The position numbers were made by a program, and so were the translations under genes. A DNA stretch of 64,000 nucleotides, from positions 3,782,001 to 3,846,000 of the forward strand of contig NZ_CP054839.1 in NCBI RefSeq assembly GCF_018141105.1, read 5' to 3'. The DNA comes from Saccharopolyspora erythraea. Lineage in GTDB: Bacteria > Actinomycetota > Actinomycetes > Mycobacteriales > Pseudonocardiaceae. Under the pieces are notes generated by a model, which saw only the letters and a list, made by a program, of their open reading frames with translations, was not told the origin of the DNA and did no database searches. The first letter of the stretch is position 1. Each line of letters starts with the position of its first letter. Below are positions 1 to 7,516 of the stretch, one piece after another.

Positions 1-249
1 GTCGAACGACGCGCCGAGACCGGCCAGCAGCGACACCACCTCCGGCGCGGGGTTGGCCTTCACCGCGTAGTGCAGCACTGCGGAAGGGAACAGCCGCGTG
101 AGTTGCCCGAAGCGGTGGGCGATCGTCGGCAGGTCCACCACCAGGCACGGCGTCGGCGGCCGGTGGCGGTCCAGGAAACCGCGAAGCCTGCGGTGCACCG
201 CCTCCACCGGTTCGGCCGCCGGGCCGGCGGCGAGCAGGTCGTCGATCAC
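1..249 (-). CDS. PLP-dependent ornithine/diaminopimelate decarboxylase family, N-terminal part
   Basis: Only the first 83 residues are inside the window; the gene runs off the left edge. The stretch PCLVVDLPTIAHRF followed by LHYAVKANP is the start of the alanine-racemase-fold (type III) PLP decarboxylases; the lysine in YAVKAN is the residue that binds PLP in this family. The start is a GTG that overlaps the stop of the upstream acetyltransferase gene as GTGA, so the two are translationally coupled. Next to an arginine-to-ornithine-type enzyme, ornithine decarboxylase (making putrescine) is the most natural reading. Lysine or diaminopimelate decarboxylase cannot be excluded, because the specificity region lies outside the window. 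Confidence 0.8.
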   Translation of the reverse strand, partial: MIDDLLAAGPAAEPVEAVHRRLRGFLDRHRPPTPCLVVDLPTIAHRFGQLTRLFPSAVLHYAVKANPAPEVVSLLAGLGASFD

Positions 250-1250
250 GCGTGTTCTCCCTCCGCGGCCACGGCAGCGCCGCGCTCGTGTCCGAGCGGA
301 TCGCCTTCGTGGAGCACCCAGGTGATGCAGTCGTCGCGCCGCGGGTCGTAGACACCGATGCGCTCGAACACGCGCAGCGCGCCCGTCGGATTGGCCGAGT
401 CCACCGAGAACGCCATCCCGACGTAGCCGCGTGCCCGCGCCACCCGGTCGTTCTCGGCGAGCAGCACCCGGTCCAGGAAGCGGCCGCGGAATCCTGGTCG
501 TGTGCCGATGTACTCGACCTTGAGGTCCCGCTGCCCCGTGGCGTGCGGGCTGGCGTCGTGGGCGTAGGACAGCAGGTGCGCGACCACCACCCCGCGCGCG
601 TCGAGCACCACGAACGACAGCTCGGGCAGGAAGGAGGCGCAGCCGGTGAAGTCGCGCCGCCAGCGGTCCCGGTCGACGTGGCCGTCCTCGAGCTGCCCGG
701 TGAACGCGTCGTTGTGCGCCGCGCGCACCGCCTCGTCCAGGTCGGTGGTGTAGGCCCGCAGCACCAGTCCGTCGGGCAGCGAGGGCGCTGGCAAGGGCGG
801 CACGCTCTCCAGCCGGGAGTACACCTCGTGGTACAGCAGGTCGGGGCGCAGTCCCCGTTGCGTCACCAGTTTCCTGTGCGCCTCGTTGTGCTCGGCGCAC
901 CACACGCCGATCCGTTGTGGCCGGGGCGGGCGCTGGGCCACTCGTGCCACCGCCCAGTCGAGCAGCCGGCCGCCCAGGCCTTGGCCTCGGTGGCCGGGGT
1001 GCACGCCTCCTTCGATGTCGCACCGGTTCCCGTCGGCGGCGGGCCGCACGATCGAGCAGCCCACGAGCGCCGGGCCCGCGAAGACGCCCATCGAGTCTTC
1101 CTCGTCGATGCCTGGAGCGGCCAGGGTGCGAACGAAGTCGGCGGTGTCGACGTGGTCCACCGGCCGGTCCCGGTGCGGGATGGCGCGCATCAACGCCGCC
1201 CACGCCAGCGCGTCGGCGGCCCGCAGCGGCCGCCACGTCAGCTCAGGCAT
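246..1250 (-). CDS. Double-domain GNAT N-acetyltransferase
   Basis: This 334-residue protein carries two GNAT folds in tandem. The first has the acetyl-CoA loop in GVHPGHRGQGLGGRLLDWA (about residues 82-100). The second has a more degenerate GTRPGFRGRFLDRVLL (about 250-265), so one half is probably catalytic and the other structural or substrate-binding. The ATG start overlaps the end of the upstream amidinotransferase-fold gene by 8 bases, and its stop overlaps the GTG of the downstream decarboxylase. It is thus the middle gene of a tightly coupled three-gene operon. From context its acyl acceptor could be an amine derived from arginine or ornithine; this is inference and nothing in the sequence fixes the substrate. 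Confidence 0.85.
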   Translation of the reverse strand: MPELTWRPLRAADALAWAALMRAIPHRDRPVDHVDTADFVRTLAAPGIDEEDSMGVFAGPALVGCSIVRPAADGNRCDIEGGVHPGHRGQGLGGRLLDWAVARVAQRPPRPQRIGVWCAEHNEAHRKLVTQRGLRPDLLYHEVYSRLESVPPLPAPSLPDGLVLRAYTTDLDEAVRAAHNDAFTGQLEDGHVDRDRWRRDFTGCASFLPELSFVVLDARGVVVAHLLSYAHDASPHATGQRDLKVEYIGTRPGFRGRFLDRVLLAENDRVARARGYVGMAFSVDSANPTGALRVFERIGVYDPRRDDCITWVLHEGDPLGHERGAAVAAEGEHA

Positions 1251-2325
1251 CCTGCTTGCTCCGCTGCTCGCCGGCCGGGGTGCCGGGCTGGACGACCAGT
1301 CGCGGGCCGCTGCCTGCGGTCGCCGCCGGCTCCGGATCCACCGCGTCAGCGGGCGGACGACTCGCCGGCCGGTCGTAGGAGTACCGGTTGAGGTGCATCA
1401 CCATGCAGGAGAGGTCCGCGCCGCCCTTGTGGTACTCGCTGAGGTCGATGTGGGTGACGCCGAGCCCGTGCGCGTCGGCGATCGCGGCCAGCTCGTCGTT
1501 CTTCGCGCTCTCCATCCGGTGCTCCTCGGTGCCCGGACGCATGCCGTGCAGGTTCGAGCCGTTGACCACCGTGCGGTCCAGCCGCACCGAGTTGCACAGG
1601 CCGATGCGGCTGGACGCCATGGACACGTCGATGATCTCGGTGTGCCGGGCGAGCTCGTCCAGTTCGCGCGTCGTGAACGCCTCGGTGCACACCAGCGTGT
1701 GCTCGCGCGTCAGCGGGAAGACGCAGCAGTCGAGGTGGTACAGGTAGGGATCGGTCATCTCCACGCGCACGATCCGCATGTCGAAGGTCCGCTCGAACCA
1801 GTCGTGGACCGCCGGGTCCGAGCGCATCCCCCAGCCGCCGACGTAGACGTTGCCGTGCAGGTGCTTCAGGTCCGCCTCGCCCTCGAAGCGGTGCGGTGCC
1901 ACGTGCGTGCGATAGCCCATCGACTCGAAGAAGCCCACCCCGACCTCGGTCTCGCCGCGCCGGGGAGCGGAGGTGAAGTTCGCGACGACCACGTCGTCGC
2001 CGTCGGGCAGGTGGTCCAGGGCGATGCCCAGGTTCGCGGTGAACACGAGGTCCTGCAGACCGCTCGTGCGCGGTGTCGGCAGCACGTACACCAGCGCGTG
2101 CTCGGCCAGGCACGCCTGGAGCCGCAGGAACTGCGCCATCGCGCGGTGGTGGTCCACCGGGCGCTCCTGCTCCGGGTACTCCCGCATCCAGATGTTGTTC
2201 GGCACCTCGGTGCTGAACGAGAACGGCGCGTTGAGCAGGAAGGCGGGATGGCGCAGCCGGGTCGGGTTCGCCGGGGCGGCGTCGCGGGCGAGTGCCGGCC
2301 GGGCGGCTTCGGGCAGCATCGTCAT
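1243..2325 (-). CDS. Arginine dihydrolase / amidinotransferase-fold hydrolase
   Basis: The 360-residue product belongs to the guanidino-group-modifying (pentein) superfamily that includes arginine deiminase, dimethylarginine dimethylaminohydrolase and the cyanobacterial arginine dihydrolase ArgZ. Visible family blocks are NNIWMREYPEQ near residue 44, DLVFTANLGIAL near 90, FEGEADLKHLHGN near 145, YLYHLDCCVFPL near 195 and the C-terminal GGADLSCMVMHLNR containing the nucleophilic cysteine. The spacing resembles ArgZ-type enzymes, which make ornithine from arginine, more than classical arginine deiminases. The ATG follows an AGGAG ribosome-binding site by a normal distance. It is the first gene of an operon with a GNAT enzyme and an ornithine-decarboxylase-like enzyme, which supports an arginine to ornithine to polyamine route. 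The last residues (after about 330) are low-complexity and probably disordered. Confidence 0.8.
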   Translation of the reverse strand: MTMLPEAARPALARDAAPANPTRLRHPAFLLNAPFSFSTEVPNNIWMREYPEQERPVDHHRAMAQFLRLQACLAEHALVYVLPTPRTSGLQDLVFTANLGIALDHLPDGDDVVVANFTSAPRRGETEVGVGFFESMGYRTHVAPHRFEGEADLKHLHGNVYVGGWGMRSDPAVHDWFERTFDMRIVRVEMTDPYLYHLDCCVFPLTREHTLVCTEAFTTRELDELARHTEIIDVSMASSRIGLCNSVRLDRTVVNGSNLHGMRPGTEEHRMESAKNDELAAIADAHGLGVTHIDLSEYHKGGADLSCMVMHLNRYSYDRPASRPPADAVDPEPAATAGSGPRLVVQPGTPAGEQRSKQDA

Positions 2326-3379
2326 GCGCTTCTCCTGTCGTTCGTAGAGGCGTGCATGCGCACGGGGTGGTTCACCGCCACCAGCCGGCGTCGGGAGCGA
2401 AGTGCGGGATTCGGTGCGAAAGCAGGTCGGTTCGGGTTGCGGAAGGAGTACCGGCGGATCGGCCGGGCGGCGGAATTGCCCGCTGGTGGTGCCGCCTCTT
2501 CTTCCGCACCTCGCGCAGGGCTTTCACCACGATTTCTCCGTTTTCCGTGCGTGCGGATGCCTCTTGCGAAGTTATCGGCGATCCGGAACCGCGGCAATGC
2601 GCGCCACTCTTCGGAATGACATTCGCACTTGCCCGCAACGAATGAAAAGAATTCGCCAACGGCGGCGAGGTGAATATTCCAGTTAACCCGGAAGGGTGGC
2701 GGAATCCTTCTCCCTTCGGTCGGGCAACGTGCCCGGTGAGGCGGCCTGGATCGGTTCGGTACGCCCCGTGGTTGTCGTGGTCGAGGCGCGGTTCTCGTCG
2801 AACGTCAACGACGGACAGGGGCAGAAATAGTCCACAATAGAAATTTGCGCGTCAGCTTGACCGCGGTGGCTTCGTGGAAGCGATTCGTTTCGACGAATCC
2901 GGGCGGGGATTAATTCCGCGACGGCGCTGGAGCGCTTTGCGGTAGGCGGTGGTCGGTCGCCGGGAAACCTTCAATAGGGCGCCGGGCTGCGCTTCGAAAA
3001 CGCTTAACGGCGCCGACTCGTCGCCGTGGGAACGCAAGAAGCAGCGCACCCGTCAGCCCCGCTGGGTGGCGGAGGACCCGGGCGCGGCCGTTCGCCGTGC
3101 CGAGCGGGAAAGGTTGCCGCTGCTGGTTCCGGTTGGTACCACAGCGAAGTCGGCTCCTCGTGTACGGATTCCACTGTGTGCCACGAACCAAGATTCCTTC
3201 GGTGGTAAGAGTTTCCTGTCCGAGATCCACTGAGGACATCCGCTGTCGCGCGCGCTGTTACGGCGTGCGCGGGTGGACAGCCCGTGCGACGGTGGTGCCC
3301 GGCGCCATGCGGCGGCGTGCGGGAAGCACTCTCCCCTCCGCCGGTGGGCCGCCAGGATGTTCGAGGGGGGAATCACTTG
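2326..3379. other. Intergenic region upstream of the hopanoid operon
   Basis: About 1.05 kb between the divergent amidinotransferase-fold gene and hpnC. Reading frames here lack the usual G/C third-position bias on either strand, so I see no convincing gene. Base composition drops locally (around 2615-2690 and 2820-2860) compared with neighbouring genes, as is usual for regulatory DNA. I found no tRNA, riboswitch or strong hairpin by eye. It should hold both divergent promoters; a small RNA cannot be excluded. Confidence 0.5.
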
Positions 3380-4276
3380 GTGGCGCAGGGCGACCACGCG
3401 CGCTTCGAGGGCGTCTTCGAGGACGACGCCCGTGCGCTGGGCGAGCTTCCGGGAGCGGCGACGCTGCTGGAGCGCATGCGGTCCGAGAACTTCCCGGTGG
3501 CCGCTGGGCTCCTGCCGCGCAGGGTTCGCCGGCACCTGGCTGCGCTCTACGGGTTCTTCCGGCTCGTCGACTACGCAGGGGACGAAGCGCCAGGCGACCG
3601 CGGCACGCTGCTGGACCTGCTGGACGCCGAGCTCGGGCGCTGCTACCAGGGCACGGCGCGGACCCCCGTCCTGCGGATGCTCGGTCCGACCGTCCGCGAG
3701 TGCGGGATTCCCCGCGAGCTGCTGGCGAAGATGATCGAGGCCAACCGGCAGGACCAGCGCGTCCGGCGCTACGAGACGTTCGACGACCTGCGCGGCTACT
3801 GCGCGCTGTCGGCCAATCCGGTCGGGGAGGCGGTCCTCCACGTGTTCGGGCGGCCAGAGCCCGCGCTGGTCTCGTTGTCCGACAAGATCTGCACCGCGTT
3901 GCAGGTGCTGGAGCACTGCCAGGACATCCGCGAGGACATCGAGCAGGGCCGGGTCTACCTGCCCGCCGAGGACCTTAAGCGCTTCGGCTGCGGTGACGAC
4001 GACCTGCGCCGGACCGTTGCCCCGACCAAGCTGCGCGGCCTGATCCGCTTCGAGGTCGGCCGGGCCCGCCGCATGTTGCGCGCGGGTTCTCCCTTGGTCC
4101 ACCTGCTTTCCGGCCTCGGCTCCGTCGCCGTGGCCGGGTACGTGGCGGGGGGTTGCGCCACGGCCGCGGCGTTCGAGGCGGCGGGCTACGACCCGCTCGC
4201 GGTCGACGTGCGGCCGACCCGCCTGCGCACCGCGGGGGAGTGGGCGCGGCTGTGGCTGGTGGGGGGTGGGCGATGA
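3380..4276 (+). CDS. hpnC: Squalene synthase HpnC-like (hydroxysqualene synthase)
   Basis: A class I trans-isoprenyl diphosphate synthase of the squalene/phytoene synthase family. The two aspartate-rich motifs are LVDYAGDEA and DIREDIEQGRVYLP, which bind diphosphate through magnesium. In the three-enzyme bacterial squalene pathway HpnC converts presqualene diphosphate to hydroxysqualene. I chose the GTG at 3380 because a GAGGGGGG ribosome-binding site lies just before it; an in-frame upstream ATG at 3284 would add 32 residues of non-conserved sequence. It is the first gene of the hopanoid operon, and its stop overlaps the hpnD start as ATGA. HpnC rather than HpnD is assigned from gene order and resemblance; the two paralogues are similar. 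Confidence 0.88.
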   Translation: MAQGDHARFEGVFEDDARALGELPGAATLLERMRSENFPVAAGLLPRRVRRHLAALYGFFRLVDYAGDEAPGDRGTLLDLLDAELGRCYQGTARTPVLRMLGPTVRECGIPRELLAKMIEANRQDQRVRRYETFDDLRGYCALSANPVGEAVLHVFGRPEPALVSLSDKICTALQVLEHCQDIREDIEQGRVYLPAEDLKRFGCGDDDLRRTVAPTKLRGLIRFEVGRARRMLRAGSPLVHLLSGLGSVAVAGYVAGGCATAAAFEAAGYDPLAVDVRPTRLRTAGEWARLWLVGGGR

Positions 4277-5145
4277 CGGCTTCTCCGGCGCGGATTCGCG
4301 AGGCCTACGCGGAGTGCGAGCGGATCACCGGCGAGCAGGCCCGCAACTTCTCCTACGGAATCCGCCTGCTGCCCGGGCCGAAGCGGCGGGCGCTGTCGGC
4401 CGTGTACGCCTTCGCCCGGCGGGTGGACGACATCGGCGACGGCGACCTGCCCTGCGAGGAGAAGCTGCGCAGGCTCAAGCAGGCCAGGGTCGCCGTGCAC
4501 TCGGCCACCGTGGACTCGTCGGACCCTGTCGTGGTGGCGCTTGCGGCCACGGCACAACGGATGCCGATCCCGCTCGCCGCCTTCGACGAGCTGATCGACG
4601 GTTGCGAGTCCGACGTGCGCGGCGCGACCTACGGCACTTTCGCCGAACTGGTGCACTACTGCCGCTGCGTGGCGGGGTCGGTCGGGCGGCTGTCGCTCGG
4701 TGTGTTCGGCGCGGCGGACCTCGCCGAGGCGCGACCGCGCGCCGACGCGCTCGGCGTGGCGCTCCAGCTCACCAACATCCTTCGGGACGTGCGGGAGGAT
4801 TTCCGCAACGGACGCGTGTACCTGCCCGCCGCGGACCTGGAGCGCTTCGGGGTGGGCATGGAAGCCGACCGCGACGGAGACCTGCGCATCGACGAGCCCG
4901 GGTGGAAGGCGCTCATCGATGCGCAGGCCCAGCGCGCCGAAGTGTGGTACGCCGACGGCCTGGGGCTGCTGCCCCTGTTGGACAGGCGCAGCCGCGCGTG
5001 CTGCGCCGCCATGGCGGGCATCTACCACGAGCTGCTGCACCGCATCACCGGTGATCCCCAGCAGGCTCTGCGCGGCCGGATGTCGTTGCCCGCGTGGAAG
5101 AAAGCCGGTGTCGCGGCCCGCTCGCTGGCGGGGCGTGCCCCGTGA
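4273..5145 (+). CDS. hpnD: Presqualene diphosphate synthase HpnD-like
   Basis: A 290-residue squalene/phytoene synthase family member with both aspartate motifs, AFARRVDDIGDG near residue 52 and NILRDVREDFRNGRVYLP near 170. In this pathway HpnD joins two farnesyl diphosphates into presqualene diphosphate. The ATG at 4273 overlaps the hpnC stop and the gene ends in a GTGA overlap with hpnE, so the three squalene enzymes are translated as a coupled unit. The longer open frame starting at 4153 lies inside hpnC and is not needed. Length matches the family. Confidence 0.9.
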   Translation: MTASPARIREAYAECERITGEQARNFSYGIRLLPGPKRRALSAVYAFARRVDDIGDGDLPCEEKLRRLKQARVAVHSATVDSSDPVVVALAATAQRMPIPLAAFDELIDGCESDVRGATYGTFAELVHYCRCVAGSVGRLSLGVFGAADLAEARPRADALGVALQLTNILRDVREDFRNGRVYLPAADLERFGVGMEADRDGDLRIDEPGWKALIDAQAQRAEVWYADGLGLLPLLDRRSRACCAAMAGIYHELLHRITGDPQQALRGRMSLPAWKKAGVAARSLAGRAP

Positions 5146-6506
5146 TCGGCACCGGCGGCGGGAAGATCGTCGTGGTCGGGGCCGGGCTGGCCGGCATCAC
5201 GGCCGCGCTCGACTGCGCCGACCGCGGCCACGACGTCACGCTCCTCGAAGGCCGTCCCCGGCTCGGCGGCGCCACGAGCTCGTTCCAGCGCCAGGACCTC
5301 GTCGTCGACACGGGCCAGCACGTCTTCCTGCGTTGCTACTCCGAATACGCGGCGCTGCTCGACCGCATGGGCGTCGCCGACGGGGTCGAGGTCCAGCCGC
5401 GCTTCCGCGTCCCCGTGCTGGCGCCGCTGCGGCGAGGATCGGTGTTGCGGCGGTGGAACCTGCCCGCGCCCGCGCACCTGGCTCCGGTCCTTTTCGGACA
5501 CCGGATGCTGACGCTGCCCGAGCGGATTCGGGTCGCGCGCACCGCGATGGGGCTGCGAGCGCTCGACGTCGACGACCCGGAACTCGACCGGAGCAGCCTC
5601 GGCGACTGGCTGCGCGACCGCGGTGAGACGGAGCGTTCGGTCCGGCTGCTGTGGGGTCTGCTGGCGGTCGCGGCGCTCAACGCCCAACCCGACGACGCAT
5701 CGATGGCGTTGGCGGCCGTGGTGTTCCGGCGCGGACTGCTGGACGGCGCGAGCAACGGCGACATCGGGTTCTACCGCCGCCCGCTGGGAGAACTGCACGG
5801 ACAGGCGGCCGGGGAAGCACTCACCGCGGCAGGAGTGGACGTGCGGCTGCGCAGCACGGTCAGCGCAGTGCGCCGCGGCGGCGAGCGGTGGTCGGTGGCG
5901 GTCCGCAACGGTGGTGAGATCGGCGCGGACTCGGTGGTGGTCGCCGTGCCGCACCGCCGCGCGGCCTCGTTGCTCTCCGGGCTCGGCATGGCGGAGGCAG
6001 CGCGGTGGGAACGCCTGTCGGCGTCGCCGATCGTCAACGTGCACGTCGTCTACGACCGGCCCGTCACCGACCTGGACATGGCCGCCGTCGTCGACTCGCC
6101 GGTGCAGTTCGTGTTCGACCGCAGCCGTGCCGCGGGCGTGCGAAGGGGCCAGTACCTCGCGATCTCGCTGTCGGCGGCGGACGACTGCCTCGACACGCGG
6201 ACCGCGGACCTGCGGGAGGAGTTCCTGCCCGCTCTGGGGGATCTTTTCCCCCGCGCACGCGACGCGCGGGTCCTGGACTTCTTCGTCAGCCGCGAGCCGA
6301 ACGCCACCTTCCGGCAGGCGCCCGGCACGGCGGAGCTCCGGCCGCCTGCCCGCACCGGTCTGCCCGGGCTCGTGCTCGCCGGAGCGTGGACGGCGACGGG
6401 CTGGCCGGACACCACCGAAGGCGCGGTCCGCAGCGGCCGTCGAGCCGCCGAGGCCGTCGACGCCGACCTGCGCAGAGCCCGCCATGACCTGGAGGTGACC
6501 GCATGA
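5142..6506 (+). CDS. hpnE: FAD-dependent hydroxysqualene dehydroxylase HpnE
   Basis: An FAD amine-oxidase-fold protein of 454 residues. The N-terminus has the dinucleotide-binding signature VVVGAGLAGITAALDCADRG with the usual LLEGRPRLGG block after it, and the C-terminus has the closing FAD block LVLAGAWTATGWPDTTEGAVRSG. HpnE removes the hydroxyl of hydroxysqualene to give squalene, the substrate of the cyclase two genes downstream. I start it at the GTG at 5142, which overlaps the hpnD stop; the upstream in-frame ATG at 5094 is inside hpnD. Its stop overlaps the next start as ATGA. Confidence 0.9.
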   Translation: MIGTGGGKIVVVGAGLAGITAALDCADRGHDVTLLEGRPRLGGATSSFQRQDLVVDTGQHVFLRCYSEYAALLDRMGVADGVEVQPRFRVPVLAPLRRGSVLRRWNLPAPAHLAPVLFGHRMLTLPERIRVARTAMGLRALDVDDPELDRSSLGDWLRDRGETERSVRLLWGLLAVAALNAQPDDASMALAAVVFRRGLLDGASNGDIGFYRRPLGELHGQAAGEALTAAGVDVRLRSTVSAVRRGGERWSVAVRNGGEIGADSVVVAVPHRRAASLLSGLGMAEAARWERLSASPIVNVHVVYDRPVTDLDMAAVVDSPVQFVFDRSRAAGVRRGQYLAISLSAADDCLDTRTADLREEFLPALGDLFPRARDARVLDFFVSREPNATFRQAPGTAELRPPARTGLPGLVLAGAWTATGWPDTTEGAVRSGRRAAEAVDADLRRARHDLEVTA

Positions 6507-7516
6507 CACCGACGCTGCCGGCAGCGCTGCTGACCGCGCGGACCGCCGTCGACCCCGAGCTGCGGAAGGTCATCGGCAAGCTGGACCCGGACACCCGCGG
6601 TGTGTGCGAGTACCACTTCGGCTGGACCAACGCCGACGGGTCGCCGAACGGGGGCGGCGGCAAGGCCGTGCGGCCCGCGCTCGTGCTGCTCTCGGCGCAG
6701 GCGGTCGCCCCCAACGGTGCGCAGGCCGTACCCGCGGCGGCGGCGGTGGAGCTGGTGCACAACTTCTCGCTGCTGCACGACGACCTGCTGGACGGCGACA
6801 CTTCCAGACGGCACCGCCCCACGGCGTGGACGGTGTTCGGACGCCCGGCCGCGCTGCTGGCCGGCGACGCGCTGCTCGGCCTTTCGACCGAGGTGCTGCT
6901 GGACTCGACGTCGGGGGACGCGATCGCGTCGGCACGTGCGCTGTGCGCGGCGGTGCGGAGCCTGATCGCGGGCCAGAACGCCGATCTCGACTTCGAGCAC
7001 CGCCGCGACGTCACGCTCGACGAGTGCCTGCACATGGCACACGAGAAGACCGCGGCGCTGCTGGCGTGCTCGACGTCGATCGGTGCACTCCACGTCGGCG
7101 CCGCGCGCGAGACGGTGGAGCGGCTGCACGCCTTCGGCTCCGAGCTGGGGATGGCGTTCCAGCTCGTCGACGACCTCCTCGGGCTGTGGGGAGATCCCGA
7201 GGTCACCGGCAAACCGGTGCTCTCCGATCTGCGCGCCCGCAAGAAGACCGTGCCGATCGTGCACGCGCTCACCTCGGGAACCGAGGCGGGGCAGCGGCTG
7301 GGCGAGCTGTACGGCAAGGAGGAACCGCTCACCGAAGCCGAGCTGCACGAGGCCGCCGACATGGTGAGCAGGGCCGGATCGCAGCAGTGGACCCAGGACG
7401 AGTGCGAGCGCCGCCTGGCCTCGGCGCACCGGCATCTTCCCAAGTCCGCAGGCAACCCGGAGGCGGTCGAGTCGCTGACCGAGCTCGCCGAGTTCATCGT
7501 CCGGAGGCAACGTTGA
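6503..7516 (+). CDS. Polyprenyl (farnesyl-type) diphosphate synthase
   Basis: A 337-residue trans-prenyltransferase. The first aspartate-rich motif DDLLDGD begins at residue 93 and the second, DDLLGLWGD, at residue 223; the conserved GGGKAVRPAL block (about 51-60) binds isopentenyl diphosphate. Hopanoid operons in actinobacteria normally carry such an enzyme to supply farnesyl diphosphate to HpnD, which is the role inferred here; chain length cannot be read with certainty. Start ATG and stop TGA both overlap neighbouring genes (ATGA with hpnE, TTGA with the cyclase). Confidence 0.9.
   Translation: MTPTLPAALLTARTAVDPELRKVIGKLDPDTRGVCEYHFGWTNADGSPNGGGGKAVRPALVLLSAQAVAPNGAQAVPAAAAVELVHNFSLLHDDLLDGDTSRRHRPTAWTVFGRPAALLAGDALLGLSTEVLLDSTSGDAIASARALCAAVRSLIAGQNADLDFEHRRDVTLDECLHMAHEKTAALLACSTSIGALHVGAARETVERLHAFGSELGMAFQLVDDLLGLWGDPEVTGKPVLSDLRARKKTVPIVHALTSGTEAGQRLGELYGKEEPLTEAELHEAADMVSRAGSQQWTQDECERRLASAHRHLPKSAGNPEAVESLTELAEFIVRRQR

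Noticed and set aside
886-2619. A 577-codon plus-strand frame across the pentein and GNAT genes
   Set aside because: It is antisense to two well-supported genes with catalytic motifs and has no motif itself.
2950-3240. Possible tRNA upstream of hpnC, suggested by TTCGAAA and GGTTCCGGTT elements
   Set aside because: No acceptor, D-arm and anticodon stems could be folded around these elements on either strand.
3284-3379. Upstream ATG start for hpnC
   Set aside because: The 32 extra residues are unlike the family and the GTG at 3380 has a much better ribosome-binding site.
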